Part shown: in pieces, positions 38,525 to 48,371 of the stretch
How positions within the stretch are numbered: position 1 is the stretch's first letter
Layout: every line of letters starts with the position of its first letter
Assembly: GCF_025947345.1 (NCBI RefSeq)
Contig: NZ_CP110011.1
Coordinates: 3,286,001-3,350,000, forward strand
Reading direction: 5' to 3'
Source of the DNA: Flavobacterium sp. N502536
GTDB lineage: Bacteria > Bacteroidota > Bacteroidia > Flavobacteriales > Flavobacteriaceae
DNA: 64,000 bases
Notes under the pieces: model-generated
Databases searched by the model: none
Told to the model about the DNA's origin: nothing
What the model saw: the letters and a program-made list of their open reading frames with translations, nothing else
Translations under genes and position numbers: made by a program

Positions 38525-39721
38525 TTATTTCTTGTTGTAAACCAAAAGAGCCTCTTTTAAAATGTTTACAGCAGTAATTAAATCTTTTTTATTTAAAACA
38601 TAGGCAATTCTTACCTGATTGAGTCCCATTCCGGGAGTCGAGTAGAATCCGGCCGCGGGAGCCACCATAACGGTTTCGCCATTAAGATCGTAACTTTCTA
38701 AAAGCCATTGTGCAAAATCTTCAGAATTGTCAATAGGCAATTGTGCGATGCAGTAAAAAGCTCCCTTTGGTTTCGTTACAATTACACCTTCGATTTTGTT
38801 TAATTCAGCAATCAAAGTGTCACGGCGTCCTTTGTATTCGGTAATTACCTCGTCAAAATAACTTTGCGGAGTATCTATCGCGGCTTCACAGGCAATTTGT
38901 TCAATTGTTGGCGGACTCAAACGTGCCTGCGCAAACTTCATTACGGTTGCCAGAACTTCTTTATTTTTGGTTACCAGACATCCAATTCGGGCACCACACA
39001 TACTGTAACGTTTAGAAACCGAATCGACCATAATTACATTTTGCTGAACTTCTTCGAGATTCATTACCGAAAAATGTTTATCGTCTCCATCGTACAAAAA
39101 TTCACGATACACTTCGTCAGCAATCAGGTATAAATCATGTTTTTTGATTAAGCCTGCCAGCTGTCTAATTTCTTCTTCAGAGTATAAATATCCCGTTGGA
39201 TTTCCCGGGTTGCAGATTAATATGGCCTTTGTTTTTGGCGTAATCAATTGCTCGACCGTATCAATGCTTGGTAAAGCAAAGGCACTTTCGATCGTTGAAA
39301 TTACGGGAATTACTGTCGCACTTGTTGAAGATGCAAAAGCATGGTAATTAGCATAAAAAGGCTCTGGGATGATGATTTCATCTCCCGGATCCGTAATCGT
39401 GGCCAGCGCAAATAATAAGGCTTCAGAGCCACCAGTGGTTACAATGATGTCTTCTGAGTTTACATTTACGTTTTGGCGCTGGTAAAATTGAGCTAATTTT
39501 TTTCTATAACTTTCATATCCGGCTGACGGACTGTATTCTATAAGAGTTAAATCAATGTTTTTTACCGCCTCGATGGCCACTTCGGGTGTCTTGATATCCG
39601 GTTGACCAATGTTTAAATGATACACTTTCTTTCCTTTTTGCTTTGCAAGGTCTGCATAAGGAGCTAGTTTACGTATCGGTGATTCGGGCATGTTTCTGCC
39701 TTTGTGAGAAATTGTTGGCAT
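38525..39721 (-). CDS. Class I/II aminotransferase (aspartate-aminotransferase-like)
   Basis: 398 residues from the ATG at 39721 (MPTISHKGRNMPESPIRKL); the frame runs 10 codons further to a less likely Met. NIGQPDIKTP, ICNPGNPTGYLYS and DSVSKRYSMCGARIG (PLP Lys in SKR) place it in fold-type I subgroup I-gamma. RIAYVLN holds the carboxylate-binding Arg. Likely substrates are aspartate or aromatic amino acids with 2-oxoglutarate; the exact pair is unknown. It is divergent from the retropepsin-like gene. Confidence 0.9.
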   Translation of the reverse strand: MPTISHKGRNMPESPIRKLAPYADLAKQKGKKVYHLNIGQPDIKTPEVAIEAVKNIDLTLIEYSPSAGYESYRKKLAQFYQRQNVNVNSEDIIVTTGGSEALLFALATITDPGDEIIIPEPFYANYHAFASSTSATVIPVISTIESAFALPSIDTVEQLITPKTKAILICNPGNPTGYLYSEEEIRQLAGLIKKHDLYLIADEVYREFLYDGDDKHFSVMNLEEVQQNVIMVDSVSKRYSMCGARIGCLVTKNKEVLATVMKFAQARLSPPTIEQIACEAAIDTPQSYFDEVITEYKGRRDTLIAELNKIEGVIVTKPKGAFYCIAQLPIDNSEDFAQWLLESYDLNGETVMVAPAAGFYSTPGMGLNQVRIAYVLNKKDLITAVNILKEALLVYNKK

Positions 39722-39843
39722 GAGTTTTCTTATTGAAGTGCAAATTTGCATTTTTTTTTCGAATTTAACGTAAACATTACGGGTACTTATTAATTTGTAG
39801 TAATTATCGATATTTTTAGTAATTTTATCTTAAAATTTTATCA

Positions 39844-41169
39844 ATGAAAAAACATTTCATGTTGTTTTTTGGGCTTTTGACAGCTTTTGCACTTCACGCG
39901 CAAGAAGATTTCCAAATCGAAAACCACGCTTCAAAGGTTACTATACCTTTCAAATTAATTAATAATCTGGTTTTTATTCCGATAAAAGTAAACGGAGTAG
40001 AACTGAATTTCTTGCTGGATTCCGGTGTGGAAGAAACCATTTTGTTTAGCATGGAAGAAAGGCAGGAAGTTAGTTTTAAAAATGTTCAGAAGATTAAATT
40101 GAGAGGTTTAGGAAGTGAAGAAGAAATAGAAGGCTTAAAATCGACTAATAATATACTCGAAAGCCATGGTTTGAAATCTAACAATCATTTGTTGTATGTG
40201 ATTTTGGATCAAACTTTTAATTTGTCATCGCATATCGGAATTCCGGTGAACGGTATTATTGGATATAAATTTTTCAGAAACAATCTGGTGGAGATCAATT
40301 ATCAAAAAAAGAAGGTTTACATTCATCAAAATAATGAAGAGCTCCGTAAAAAACTCAATAAGAAATTTAAAGCCGTTCCAATTACCGTTGAAAGAGCGAA
40401 ACCCTATCTTTATTCTACCGCTCTTGTTGACAGTGTTACTATACCGGCAAAAATGCTGATTGATATTGGTAACAGTGATGCTTTCTGGATTTTTCAGAAC
40501 AATAAAATTAAGCTTCCTAAAAAGAATTTTCCTGACTTTTTAGGAAAAGGTTTTAGTGGTGATATAGAGGGACATCGAGCCAAAATCGAGAAGTTTTCTA
40601 TAGATGAGTTTGATTTCAAACATCCGATTGTCGCTTTTCCCGATTCAAGTTCGGTTCGAAATGTAAAAATGGTACCCGATCGTATAGGCTCTGTTGGCGG
40701 TGAAATTTTAAAACGATTTACACTGGTAATGGACTATGCCGGTAAAACGATGTACCTTAAAAAAAACAGTAAATTTTCAGAACCCTTTACCTACAATAAA
40801 AGCGGTATAACAGTTCAGCACAATGGACTTCAATGGGTTCAGGAAACCGTTCATCTGGAAACCGTAAAAGTTATTTCTTCAATAGAAGATGCGGGTTACA
40901 CCAATAAAAAAAATGATGACTTCCGATATAAATTTTCATTAAAACCGGTTTACGAAATTGTAAACATTCGCAAAAAATCAGCTGCCGAACGTTGCGGATT
41001 GAAAGTAGGAGATGTCATTGTCCGAATCAATCACACGCTTCCCTATAAATACACTTTGCAGCAGATAAACTTACTTTTAAAGTCTGAAGAAGATGTGTGG
41101 GTAGAGCTGGAAGTAGAAAGAAACAGCCTGCTTTTAAAATTCAAATTTAAACTGGAAGATGAATTGTAA
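39844..41169 (+). CDS. Retropepsin-like aspartyl protease with C-terminal PDZ domain
   Basis: 441 residues, signal peptide with cleavage near LHAQ (residue 20). The first lobe has FLLDSGVEETILF (catalytic Asp-Ser-Gly, residues ~59-61). The second lobe has KMLIDIGNSDAFWI (Asp-Ile-Gly), then the hydrophobic flap. The C-terminal 90 residues form a PDZ domain (YEIVNIRKKSAAERCGLKVG). It is probably periplasmic or surface-exposed, a family seen widely in Bacteroidota with little known about substrates. One substitution, DIG for DTG/DSG in the second lobe, may lower activity. Confidence 0.82.
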   Translation: MKKHFMLFFGLLTAFALHAQEDFQIENHASKVTIPFKLINNLVFIPIKVNGVELNFLLDSGVEETILFSMEERQEVSFKNVQKIKLRGLGSEEEIEGLKSTNNILESHGLKSNNHLLYVILDQTFNLSSHIGIPVNGIIGYKFFRNNLVEINYQKKKVYIHQNNEELRKKLNKKFKAVPITVERAKPYLYSTALVDSVTIPAKMLIDIGNSDAFWIFQNNKIKLPKKNFPDFLGKGFSGDIEGHRAKIEKFSIDEFDFKHPIVAFPDSSSVRNVKMVPDRIGSVGGEILKRFTLVMDYAGKTMYLKKNSKFSEPFTYNKSGITVQHNGLQWVQETVHLETVKVISSIEDAGYTNKKNDDFRYKFSLKPVYEIVNIRKKSAAERCGLKVGDVIVRINHTLPYKYTLQQINLLLKSEEDVWVELEVERNSLLLKFKFKLEDEL

Positions 41170-41288
41170 AAAGAGGTAAATCCTAAATTTTAGTAAAACA
41201 AGAATAGTTATTTTTAGCTTGGGTGTATTTTGTAAAGATTTAATTATTAAAGCAGACTTCAAGTGTTTAATAAACATTATTATTTTGT

Positions 41289-41296
41289 TATGTTTG
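41289..41296 (+). promoter_or_regulatory. -7 box of the T9SS adhesin module
   Basis: TATGTTTG fits TAnnTTTG, 22 bp before the adhesin ATG. No good TTTG is seen 19-21 bp upstream. Confidence 0.45.
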
Positions 41297-41318
41297 TAGA
41301 AAATATAATTGGGAGTCT

Positions 41319-43958
41319 ATGGTAAAAAAATACACTAATTTCTTGCAGTTTGTATCGTTTTTAATCGCCTTTTTGATTTGGACTCCAAAAATTCAGGCAC
41401 AATGTGCGGGTACCGATGCTCAAAAAATAATTTGTGATATCGAGAATCCGGTTAATCAGTCGATTTCTTTATTTGCCCTATTGGGCGGGACACCAACTCC
41501 GGGAGGTACCTGGACAGATACTAATAATTTAAGAGGTTTGAATCCTGCTACTGGAATGTTAAATGCTCAGCTTATTTCAAGTGGGGGGACTTACCAATAC
41601 ACCTATACCGTAACAGCAGCAGGATGTACTGTAAATAAAGCAACCGTAACTTTAATTATTGGGGCATATTCCGGAATTGGAACTGAAGCTACAATCTGTA
41701 ATGACAGAGGGGAGTATAATCTTTTTACCGTATTTAATAGTGCAGTTATGGGGCCGCATTCCAACGGAACATGGAGAGATAGCGCCGGTCAGATTGTAAG
41801 ATCTACGTTTACGGTACCAAAGGTACAAGTGAAGACAACTTATAATTTTACTTATACCGTACCGCCTGTACTGGAATGTGAAACGGCACCACTTACTTCT
41901 GCAGTGGAGGTAACGGTTGTAAGGAAGCCCGAAGCCGGAACTCCATCAAATAAAGATTTATGCGGCACGACTGACCTCGGACCTTATACTAATTTTGATC
42001 TGCACGATCTGCTTTCCGGGGAAGATATGGGGGGTAGATGGAGTGGACCAGGTATAACTTTGCCGGGAGACCACTCGGTTAATCTTCAGCAATTGTTTGA
42101 TGCATCCGGACCTGGAGAGTACATGTATACCTACACTGTTTTTGCAGTTCCGAATCAGAATATCTGTCAAAATGATGTTGAAACAGTAATCATTACACTG
42201 GAAAAGAGATTAGATTTTACCGGCGCGAAGATAGAAGTAGATTCAGATATTTGTGAAGATAAAATTGCAACGGCATCGTATACCGCAAAAATTACACAAG
42301 GGCCGCAAATGATTCCGAATGGAGAATATGAAGTTCAATATAATATTACAGGACCTACCGTTGCGTCAGCGACTGTAAAGGCTAATTTTACCAATGGGGT
42401 ATTGGTATTTCCGCTTAATTCTAATTATTTTAGGCAAATAGGCACATTTAGAGTTGCGGTAACCAGTATTATAGCAACAGCAGGTAAAAAATTATGTACC
42501 AATATAATCGGTAATTTGTCGGATGATTTAATCATTAGTCCATTGCCGCGATTAGATGGTGCCGTATTGACAACCACTCCAGTCTGTCAGAATCAGCCAG
42601 CGACAGTTCAGATTTCAAATGCTTCATTATTGACTAATGGAAATTACAGGATTACTTACAATCTGACGGGAGATAATGTTGTTACCGGAAGAACAGTAAA
42701 TATTGCAGTTTCCGGTGGCAATGCCAACTTTGTAATTCCGGGAAGTTTAAATGTAAAAAGCGGGTCGTCAGCAATTACGATAACAAGTATCACAGACATT
42801 ACCAATCCGACTCCCCAATGTTCGAATGTGGCCAATGTGAAAGGAAATCAGGGTATTAATCCTCTGCCAGATGGATCAACTGTTGTTGTACAGGTTGAAA
42901 ACTTTTGTTTTGGAGAGCCTGTCCTGGTTAATGTTTCGGGATTAGGGAATTTAACTGACGTTACGCTCTCTTACACGCTTTCCGGTGATAATGCTTCGGT
43001 AGTACAAACGGTTGTTTTAGCAGTTGCAAACGGAAAAGCTACTTTTGTTATTCCTCAGGAATTACTTTTGAATACCGGTGCTTCAGTAATTATAGCTCGT
43101 AATTTGAAGAACAACATTACATCATGTGATGTTAATTTAAATAATGTATTGGATACTTTTATCATAAATACAATTCCAGACGCTCCACTTTCAGTAAGCC
43201 CGCAGGAATTTTGTAAAGTGGAAAGAGCAGTAATTGCAAATTTAGCTCCGCGTGGAGCTCAGTACAAATGGTATAGTTCTGCAACGTCAACGACGCCACT
43301 TGCCAGTACTTATGTTTTAAAATCAGAGCAATTGTATGTGAGAGAGACTTCGACTGCAAATTGTACTTCTGCACCAACTTTAGTTTCGGTGGTGGTAAAC
43401 GATACACCGGCTCCGACTTTAAATTCGGGAGGAGAAAATTTTTGCGGTTTAAAAAATCCTACTATTGCAGATCTGTCCAAAGCAACCAATGTTTCTTCAA
43501 CAGTTGCCTGGTATGACGCTGAAAATAATGGAAACTTATTGGCTTCAACAACAGTACTTAAAGACAAAGTAACCTACTATGGTTTTGATCTTTCGACTGT
43601 CACAGATTGTATCTCGGATAATTATTTGGGGGTTACTGTTTCTTTATTCGATTGTAATCCCGAAGAATATACCTTTTTTATTCCGGACGGATTTTCGCCA
43701 AATGGAGACAATGTAAACGATACTTTCAGGATTCCGGATATAGAATTTTTATATCCTGATTACACGCTGGAAATTTTCAATAGATATGGAAATGTGATGT
43801 TTAAGGGAAATAAAAACAAACCCAATTGGGACGGGAAAAATTCGGAATCAGCCGGTTTTGGTGACGGAATCGCGCCAAACGGTGTCTATTTTTATGTTGT
43901 TAATTTTAATAAAGACAACAGACGCCCACAACAAGGCCGACTTTACCTGAACCGATAA
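41319..43958 (+). CDS. Secreted adhesin-like protein with T9SS type B sorting domain
   Basis: 879 residues. It has an N-terminal signal peptide (to about IQAQC, residue 29), then a chain of beta-rich modules that each carry Cys pairs, such as the GGTPTPGGTWTD and GGRWSGPG motifs. The last 95 residues form the gliding-motility-associated C-terminal domain (CHU_C): FIPDGFSPNGDNVNDTF, IFNRYGNVMF, NGVYFYVV. That domain directs export by the type IX system, and proteins of this type are surface adhesins or matrix components. A SprF-like and an OmpA-like gene follow directly, the standard partner arrangement. The ligand is unknown. Confidence 0.9.
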   Translation: MVKKYTNFLQFVSFLIAFLIWTPKIQAQCAGTDAQKIICDIENPVNQSISLFALLGGTPTPGGTWTDTNNLRGLNPATGMLNAQLISSGGTYQYTYTVTAAGCTVNKATVTLIIGAYSGIGTEATICNDRGEYNLFTVFNSAVMGPHSNGTWRDSAGQIVRSTFTVPKVQVKTTYNFTYTVPPVLECETAPLTSAVEVTVVRKPEAGTPSNKDLCGTTDLGPYTNFDLHDLLSGEDMGGRWSGPGITLPGDHSVNLQQLFDASGPGEYMYTYTVFAVPNQNICQNDVETVIITLEKRLDFTGAKIEVDSDICEDKIATASYTAKITQGPQMIPNGEYEVQYNITGPTVASATVKANFTNGVLVFPLNSNYFRQIGTFRVAVTSIIATAGKKLCTNIIGNLSDDLIISPLPRLDGAVLTTTPVCQNQPATVQISNASLLTNGNYRITYNLTGDNVVTGRTVNIAVSGGNANFVIPGSLNVKSGSSAITITSITDITNPTPQCSNVANVKGNQGINPLPDGSTVVVQVENFCFGEPVLVNVSGLGNLTDVTLSYTLSGDNASVVQTVVLAVANGKATFVIPQELLLNTGASVIIARNLKNNITSCDVNLNNVLDTFIINTIPDAPLSVSPQEFCKVERAVIANLAPRGAQYKWYSSATSTTPLASTYVLKSEQLYVRETSTANCTSAPTLVSVVVNDTPAPTLNSGGENFCGLKNPTIADLSKATNVSSTVAWYDAENNGNLLASTTVLKDKVTYYGFDLSTVTDCISDNYLGVTVSLFDCNPEEYTFFIPDGFSPNGDNVNDTFRIPDIEFLYPDYTLEIFNRYGNVMFKGNKNKPNWDGKNSESAGFGDGIAPNGVYFYVVNFNKDNRRPQQGRLYLNR

Positions 43959-43991
43959 TTTCCTTTTTACACTATTTAATATAAGTTTCAA

Positions 43992-44927
43992 ATGAAGAAA
44001 GTACTACTTTTTATAAGTTTCCTCTTTTACATTGCTTCAGCCTCAGCACAGCAGGATCCGGAATATACCCATTATATGTACAATATGAGTGTGGTAAATC
44101 CTGCATACGCCACAGGAGTTCCTGCAATGATGAATTTTGGAGGATTGTACAGAACCCAATGGGTGGGAGCTGTTGGAGCACCCAAGACTTTTACCTTTTT
44201 TGGACATACGGCATTAAGCGATAAAATTGAAGTGGGGCTGTCGTTGGTTTCAGATGATATTGGTGATGGTGCTAAAAAAGAAAATAATTTTTATGCTGAT
44301 TTTGCCTATGTCTTAAACCTGGGTGGAAAAAATAAACTTTCACTGGGATTAAAAGCCGGATTTACATCTCTCCAGACTAATTTTAACGGTTTTGTTTTAG
44401 AAAGTGGTGATACTGCTACAGATTTAGCTTTCGCTCAAAATGTAAATGTCACCAAACCCAATATTGGAGTGGGAGCTTATTATTTCAGGGATAATTTTTA
44501 TGTTGGATTGTCGGCTCCGAATTTGTTGAGCAGCAAACATATCGAAGAAAAATCGGGAATTAATGCTTACGGATCAGAAGCGATTCATACCTTTTTAACT
44601 GCCGGATATGTTTTTCAAATCAACGATAAGGTCAAACTGAAACCCGCATTTATGTCACGATTTGTTCCGGGAGCGCCTGTTGCTGTAGACCTGACCGCGA
44701 ATGTTTTGTACAACAATAAATTTGAATTGGGAGCTGCTTATCGAATTAACGATGCGGTGAGTGCTTTAATGAACATAAATGTAACACCAACTTTAAGAGT
44801 AGGTTATGCCTACGATCATACCTTATCTAATATGGGCTGGTTTAACTCTGGCACACACGAAATTATGCTGCTTTTTGATTTAGATCTGTTAGGAAAAGGA
44901 TATGATAAATCGCCAAGATTCTTTTAA
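43992..44927 (+). CDS. PorP/SprF family outer-membrane protein
   Basis: 311 residues with a signal peptide (MKKVLLFISFLFYIASASAQ). QDPEYTHYMYNMSVVNPAYA is the family opening, followed by barrel strands (FGGLYRTQWVGAVGAPKTF, LSLGLKAGFTSLQ) and a C-terminal AYDHTLSNMGWFNSGTHEIM. SprF-type proteins act with T9SS to place their cognate adhesin on the surface. The cognate is likely the preceding gene, 33 bp upstream. It ends 1 bp before the start chosen for the OmpA-like gene. Confidence 0.92.
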   Translation: MKKVLLFISFLFYIASASAQQDPEYTHYMYNMSVVNPAYATGVPAMMNFGGLYRTQWVGAVGAPKTFTFFGHTALSDKIEVGLSLVSDDIGDGAKKENNFYADFAYVLNLGGKNKLSLGLKAGFTSLQTNFNGFVLESGDTATDLAFAQNVNVTKPNIGVGAYYFRDNFYVGLSAPNLLSSKHIEEKSGINAYGSEAIHTFLTAGYVFQINDKVKLKPAFMSRFVPGAPVAVDLTANVLYNNKFELGAAYRINDAVSALMNINVTPTLRVGYAYDHTLSNMGWFNSGTHEIMLLFDLDLLGKGYDKSPRFF

Positions 44928-44928
44928 A

Positions 44929-47103
44929 ATGAAAAATATGAAAAAACTACTCGTTATTGTATTCGTATTTTCAATACAGTTTATCAGTGCTCAGGATTTT
45001 GAATTGGCCAGAGCCAAACGATTTTTTGATAAAACCCATTACAGTGAAGCGATTACTTTGTATGAAAAGTTAGCAGAGAATAAACCTTCGCAGGAAGTGA
45101 TAAAAAATTTAGCCGACTCTTATTTTTATACGAACGATTTGATAAAAGCCCAGCGTTACTACAGGCTTTTGATTCAAAATTACAGTAATGATTTAGACCG
45201 GAATTATTATTTCAGATATGCGCAAACTTTAAAAGCAAGCGACAGTTATGCCGATGCCAATGCAGCTTTAAAAGAATATTATGCAAAATCTGGTAACGCT
45301 GACGCTGTTTCTAATTTTGAAAAAGACCTTAAGATTTTAGAAAATGTTTCGGCAATCGGGAAGCGCTATGAACTTAAAAATCTGGCGATCAATACACCTA
45401 ATTCAGAGTTTGGGGCTGTAAAATACAATGATAATCTGGTTTTTGCGGGCGTAAAGTTAAAACCGGGATTGCTGGATAAAAAATTCAAATGGGACAATAA
45501 AACCTATTTGAACTTGGTTACGATCCCTTTAAAAAACAGCAATTCGGCTGATTCTATTGTGCATTATTTTGCCAAAGAACTAAAAACAGGTATGCACGAG
45601 GCCAATGCGGTTTTTACAAAAGACGGTAAAACCATTTACTTTACACGCAACAATTCAAAGAACAAAAGCAAGAAAACAAACGATCGGAAAATCTCGAATC
45701 TCCAAATTTTTAAAGCCGAACAGGTTGAAGGAAAATGGACCAATATAGTAGCGCTTCCGTTTAATAGTTCGGAATATTCGGTTGAGCATCCGGCCTTGAG
45801 TGCCGATGAAAAGGTATTGTATTTTGCATCAGATATGCCGGGAACCTTAGGGTCATTTGATATTTATTCGGTCAACATTAATAAAGGTGCATTTGATACA
45901 CCCCGAAATTTAGGTCCGACAATTAATACAGCTAAAAGAGAGCAATTTCCTTTTGTTTCAAACGATCAAAAACTTTATTTCTCGTCTGACGGGCATTTGG
46001 GTTACGGTTCACTGGATGTTTTTGTTTCGGAAATTAAGGCTAACGACTACAGTAAACCTGTAAATGTTGGTTTGCCTTTGAATTCAAATCGGGATGATTT
46101 TTCGTTTAACATCGATTCCGATACCAAAGAAGGTTATTTTGCTTCCAACAGAGAGGGAGGAAAAGGGGGCGACGATATTTATCAGATTAAAGAAATCAAA
46201 GCTTTACTGGTAGAAGATTGTAAACAATTTATTGTGGGGGTTATTACGGATATCGATACCAAATTGCCTCTGGAAAATGCAGTTGTGACGTTAAAGGATT
46301 CAGATGGAAAGGTTTTGAGCACAACGACAACTGCCGCAGCGGGGAAATTTAGTTTTACCGTTGCCTGCGAAAGTGCGTTTACTGTTTTGGGCGCTAAGGA
46401 AGGCTATACAAGTGAGTCGAGAACAGTGTCTTCGGGAACAACCAGAGAGGCAAGTCATGATGCTTCGATGGCTTTAAAATCTTTGGAAGTACTAAAACAG
46501 GAAGAACTGCTGATTGCTGAAACAAAAAAGAAAGAAGAGCTGCAAATTGCTGAGACCAAAAAGAAAGAGGAAGAAATTGAAACCAAGCGAAGAAAAGAAA
46601 AAGAAGCTCTGGCGATTATTGCTTTAAAAGAAGCCGATAAAAAAGCGAAAGCCGAAGAAATTACAGCAGGAGAAATCAGAAAGAAAGAAAAAATAGCTCA
46701 GATTATTGCACAGGAAAAAGATGTGGTCAAAGACAATAAAGGCAGATTAATTATAAAAACAGATCCGATTTACTTTGATTATAATTTGTGGTACATCCGA
46801 AAAGAATCTAAAGTAGTATTGGGCCGTGTGGTAGAATTAATGAAGAAATATCCCGAAATGGTAATCGAAATAGGATCGCATACGGATTCAAGAGGGAATG
46901 AGAAGTTTAATGCCAATTTGTCTCAGAAAAGAGCCAGTTCAACCAGAGATTTTATAATAGAATCGGGTATCAATGCCAAAAGGGTTGAGGCTAAAGGATA
47001 CGGAGAATCAGTGCCTATCATAAAATGCCAACCCGATGAGGCCTGTTCAGAAGAAGAACATGAATTGAACAGAAGGAGCGAATTTGTAATTAAGAATTTA
47101 TAA
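44929..47103 (+). CDS. OmpA family protein with TPR, beta-propeller and carboxypeptidase-like domains (PorE-like)
   Basis: 724 residues from the ATG at 44929, right after the preceding stop; another ATG at 44938 begins the better signal peptide (MKKLLVIVFVFSIQFISAQ). Order: TPR helices (about 20-140), PD40/WD40-type strands with YFASDMPGTLGSFDIYSV and YFSSDGHLGYGSLDVFVSE, a carboxypeptidase regulatory-like domain (~440-525), a Lys/Glu coiled coil (~530-600), and a C-terminal OmpA domain with HTDSRGN that binds peptidoglycan. This resembles PorE-type anchors of T9SS modules. A frame continues upstream into the preceding gene, which I reject as the start. Confidence 0.9.
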   Translation: MKNMKKLLVIVFVFSIQFISAQDFELARAKRFFDKTHYSEAITLYEKLAENKPSQEVIKNLADSYFYTNDLIKAQRYYRLLIQNYSNDLDRNYYFRYAQTLKASDSYADANAALKEYYAKSGNADAVSNFEKDLKILENVSAIGKRYELKNLAINTPNSEFGAVKYNDNLVFAGVKLKPGLLDKKFKWDNKTYLNLVTIPLKNSNSADSIVHYFAKELKTGMHEANAVFTKDGKTIYFTRNNSKNKSKKTNDRKISNLQIFKAEQVEGKWTNIVALPFNSSEYSVEHPALSADEKVLYFASDMPGTLGSFDIYSVNINKGAFDTPRNLGPTINTAKREQFPFVSNDQKLYFSSDGHLGYGSLDVFVSEIKANDYSKPVNVGLPLNSNRDDFSFNIDSDTKEGYFASNREGGKGGDDIYQIKEIKALLVEDCKQFIVGVITDIDTKLPLENAVVTLKDSDGKVLSTTTTAAAGKFSFTVACESAFTVLGAKEGYTSESRTVSSGTTREASHDASMALKSLEVLKQEELLIAETKKKEELQIAETKKKEEEIETKRRKEKEALAIIALKEADKKAKAEEITAGEIRKKEKIAQIIAQEKDVVKDNKGRLIIKTDPIYFDYNLWYIRKESKVVLGRVVELMKKYPEMVIEIGSHTDSRGNEKFNANLSQKRASSTRDFIIESGINAKRVEAKGYGESVPIIKCQPDEACSEEEHELNRRSEFVIKNL

Positions 47104-47176
47104 ACAGAGCGGCTGTACCAGGGCCGGAGGTTCTTGAAATCCTGCGGTTTTGGTTTTACAGTTGAAATTTTAATTT

Positions 47177-47203
47177 AGAAGCCTTTTTTTTGGCTTCTTT
47201 TTT
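47177..47203 (+). terminator. Terminator of the adhesin module
   Basis: AGAAGCC pairs with GGCTTCT across an all-T loop and is followed by a T-run. Confidence 0.75.
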
Positions 47204-47246
47204 ATTTAATTTTATAGAATAACAATGATCTTTAAAAAATATAATT

Positions 47247-47732
47247 ATGAAAAAATTAGTGGTATCCTGCTTGCTTGTGACTTGTGTCGGACTTCAAAGC
47301 TGTAAAGACAATGAAAAACAGAAAGCGGCCGAAGCAGCTAAGGTAGCTGCTGAAATCATCGTAAGTACAGAATGTTATAAAGCCATATATGAAAAAGATA
47401 CAATCGATTTAAAAGTAAACACGCTAAAAAATGGAAAGATAAGTGGTAACATGACTATGAAAGTTGCCGCGGCAACAGAAAGAGTAGGGGAACTTGCGGG
47501 AGAGTTTCACGGAGATACCTTATTTGCCGATTATACTTTTAAAGAGGTGACCAACAAGAATAAAACTTTTAAAAACCCAATGGCATTTTTAAAGAAGGAT
47601 AATAAACTTATTTTGGGTAACGGAACCATGCAGACTACTATGGGCGTAACTTATTTGGTAAAAGACAAACCTATCGATTTTGACCGTGTGAAGTATAAAT
47701 TTGATGTTGCAGCTTGTGCAGAGAAAAAATAA
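47247..47732 (+). CDS. Small lipoprotein of unknown function
   Basis: 161 residues with a type II signal peptide; the lipobox LQSC places the lipidated Cys at 19. The following KDNEKQKAAEAAKVAAE is a charged Ala-rich linker. The remainder is a compact domain with two further Cys (in STECYKA and DVAACAEKK) that could form a disulfide. I do not recognise the domain. It follows the adhesin module after its terminator, so it is likely separately transcribed. Confidence 0.8.
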   Translation: MKKLVVSCLLVTCVGLQSCKDNEKQKAAEAAKVAAEIIVSTECYKAIYEKDTIDLKVNTLKNGKISGNMTMKVAAATERVGELAGEFHGDTLFADYTFKEVTNKNKTFKNPMAFLKKDNKLILGNGTMQTTMGVTYLVKDKPIDFDRVKYKFDVAACAEKK

Positions 47733-47746
47733 TAACCTCTCAAAAC

Positions 47747-47779
47747 AAATCCGACAGGTTTTTGAAACCTGCCGGATTT
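47747..47779. repeat. GACAGGTTT palindrome, copy 1
   Basis: AAATCCGACAGGTTT, loop TTG, AAACCTGCCGGATTT: 15-bp arms with one mismatch. Same 33-nt design as 51172-51204 and 51939-51971. It probably ends the lipoprotein gene. Confidence 0.8.
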
Positions 47780-47796
47780 AGTTTAAAAATGCGGAT

Positions 47797-47831
47797 AAAA
47801 AAAACCGCTTCTTAATTTGAGAAGCGGTTTT
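47797..47831 (-). terminator. Terminator of the DUF1573 gene
   Basis: AAAACCGCTTCT pairs with AGAAGCGGTTTT around TAATTTG. The A-run on its left is a T-run on the minus strand. Confidence 0.85.
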
Positions 47832-47853
47832 ACTATTTTTAGATTTTAGTTTT

Positions 47854-48234
47854 TTATAAAACTTCACCTTTAATTTTTAAGGCTACTCTACCGTCAGGAT
47901 AGTTTACGGCATTGGTTTCAACAGTAATTGTTTTACGGATCGGACCGGCAACCATGTTGTATTTTACATCAATTTTACCTGTTTTACCTGGCATAATTGC
48001 TGCTGCGGGTTTGGTAACAACTATAGAACTTACGGTCGATTCGGCACCTGTAATCAAAAGTGGTGCGTCACCTGTGTTGGTAAATTCAAAAGATCTAACT
48101 CCGTTGTCACTTTTAGAAATTTTTCCATAATCAATTGTATTGTCTTGGGCTGCAAATTCAATTTTTGGGCCGTTTTGTGCATAACTTATTGTGCTAAACA
48201 ATACGACTGCAATAAAAGAGGCTACATTTTTCAT
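47854..48234 (-). CDS. DUF1573 domain protein, exported
   Basis: 126 residues. Signal peptide (MKNVASFIAVVLFSTISYAQ), then a single immunoglobulin-like DUF1573 domain: IDYGKISKSDNGVRSFEFTN, GDAPLLITG and PGKTGKIDVKYN are the conserved strands. Proteins of this kind are periplasmic or secreted and of unknown role. A good promoter lies just upstream on the minus strand. Confidence 0.88.
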   Translation of the reverse strand: MKNVASFIAVVLFSTISYAQNGPKIEFAAQDNTIDYGKISKSDNGVRSFEFTNTGDAPLLITGAESTVSSIVVTKPAAAIMPGKTGKIDVKYNMVAGPIRKTITVETNAVNYPDGRVALKIKGEVL

Positions 48235-48258
48235 TTGAAATTTATTTTAAGTTGTAAG

Positions 48259-48289
48259 TAAATATACATTCTTTTAATTAACACACAAA
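48259..48289 (-). promoter_or_regulatory. Promoter of the DUF1573 gene
   Basis: On the minus strand, TTTG (48289-48286) and TATATTTA (48266-48259) are spaced 19 bp apart. The -7 box matches 7 of 8 consensus positions. Confidence 0.65.
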
Positions 48290-48324
48290 TTATTAATTCG
48301 CTTTTTATAGTGTACTTAATTATT

Positions 48325-48332
48325 TACTTTTG
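48325..48332 (+). promoter_or_regulatory. -7 box, probable valS promoter
   Basis: TACTTTTG fits TAnnTTTG. The following 175-nt leader is mostly the inverted repeat at 48372-48500. The -33 box is not convincing. Confidence 0.4.
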
Positions 48333-48371
48333 CTGTCAGTAATGATTACAAAAATTGAACCAGTTTTTCTG

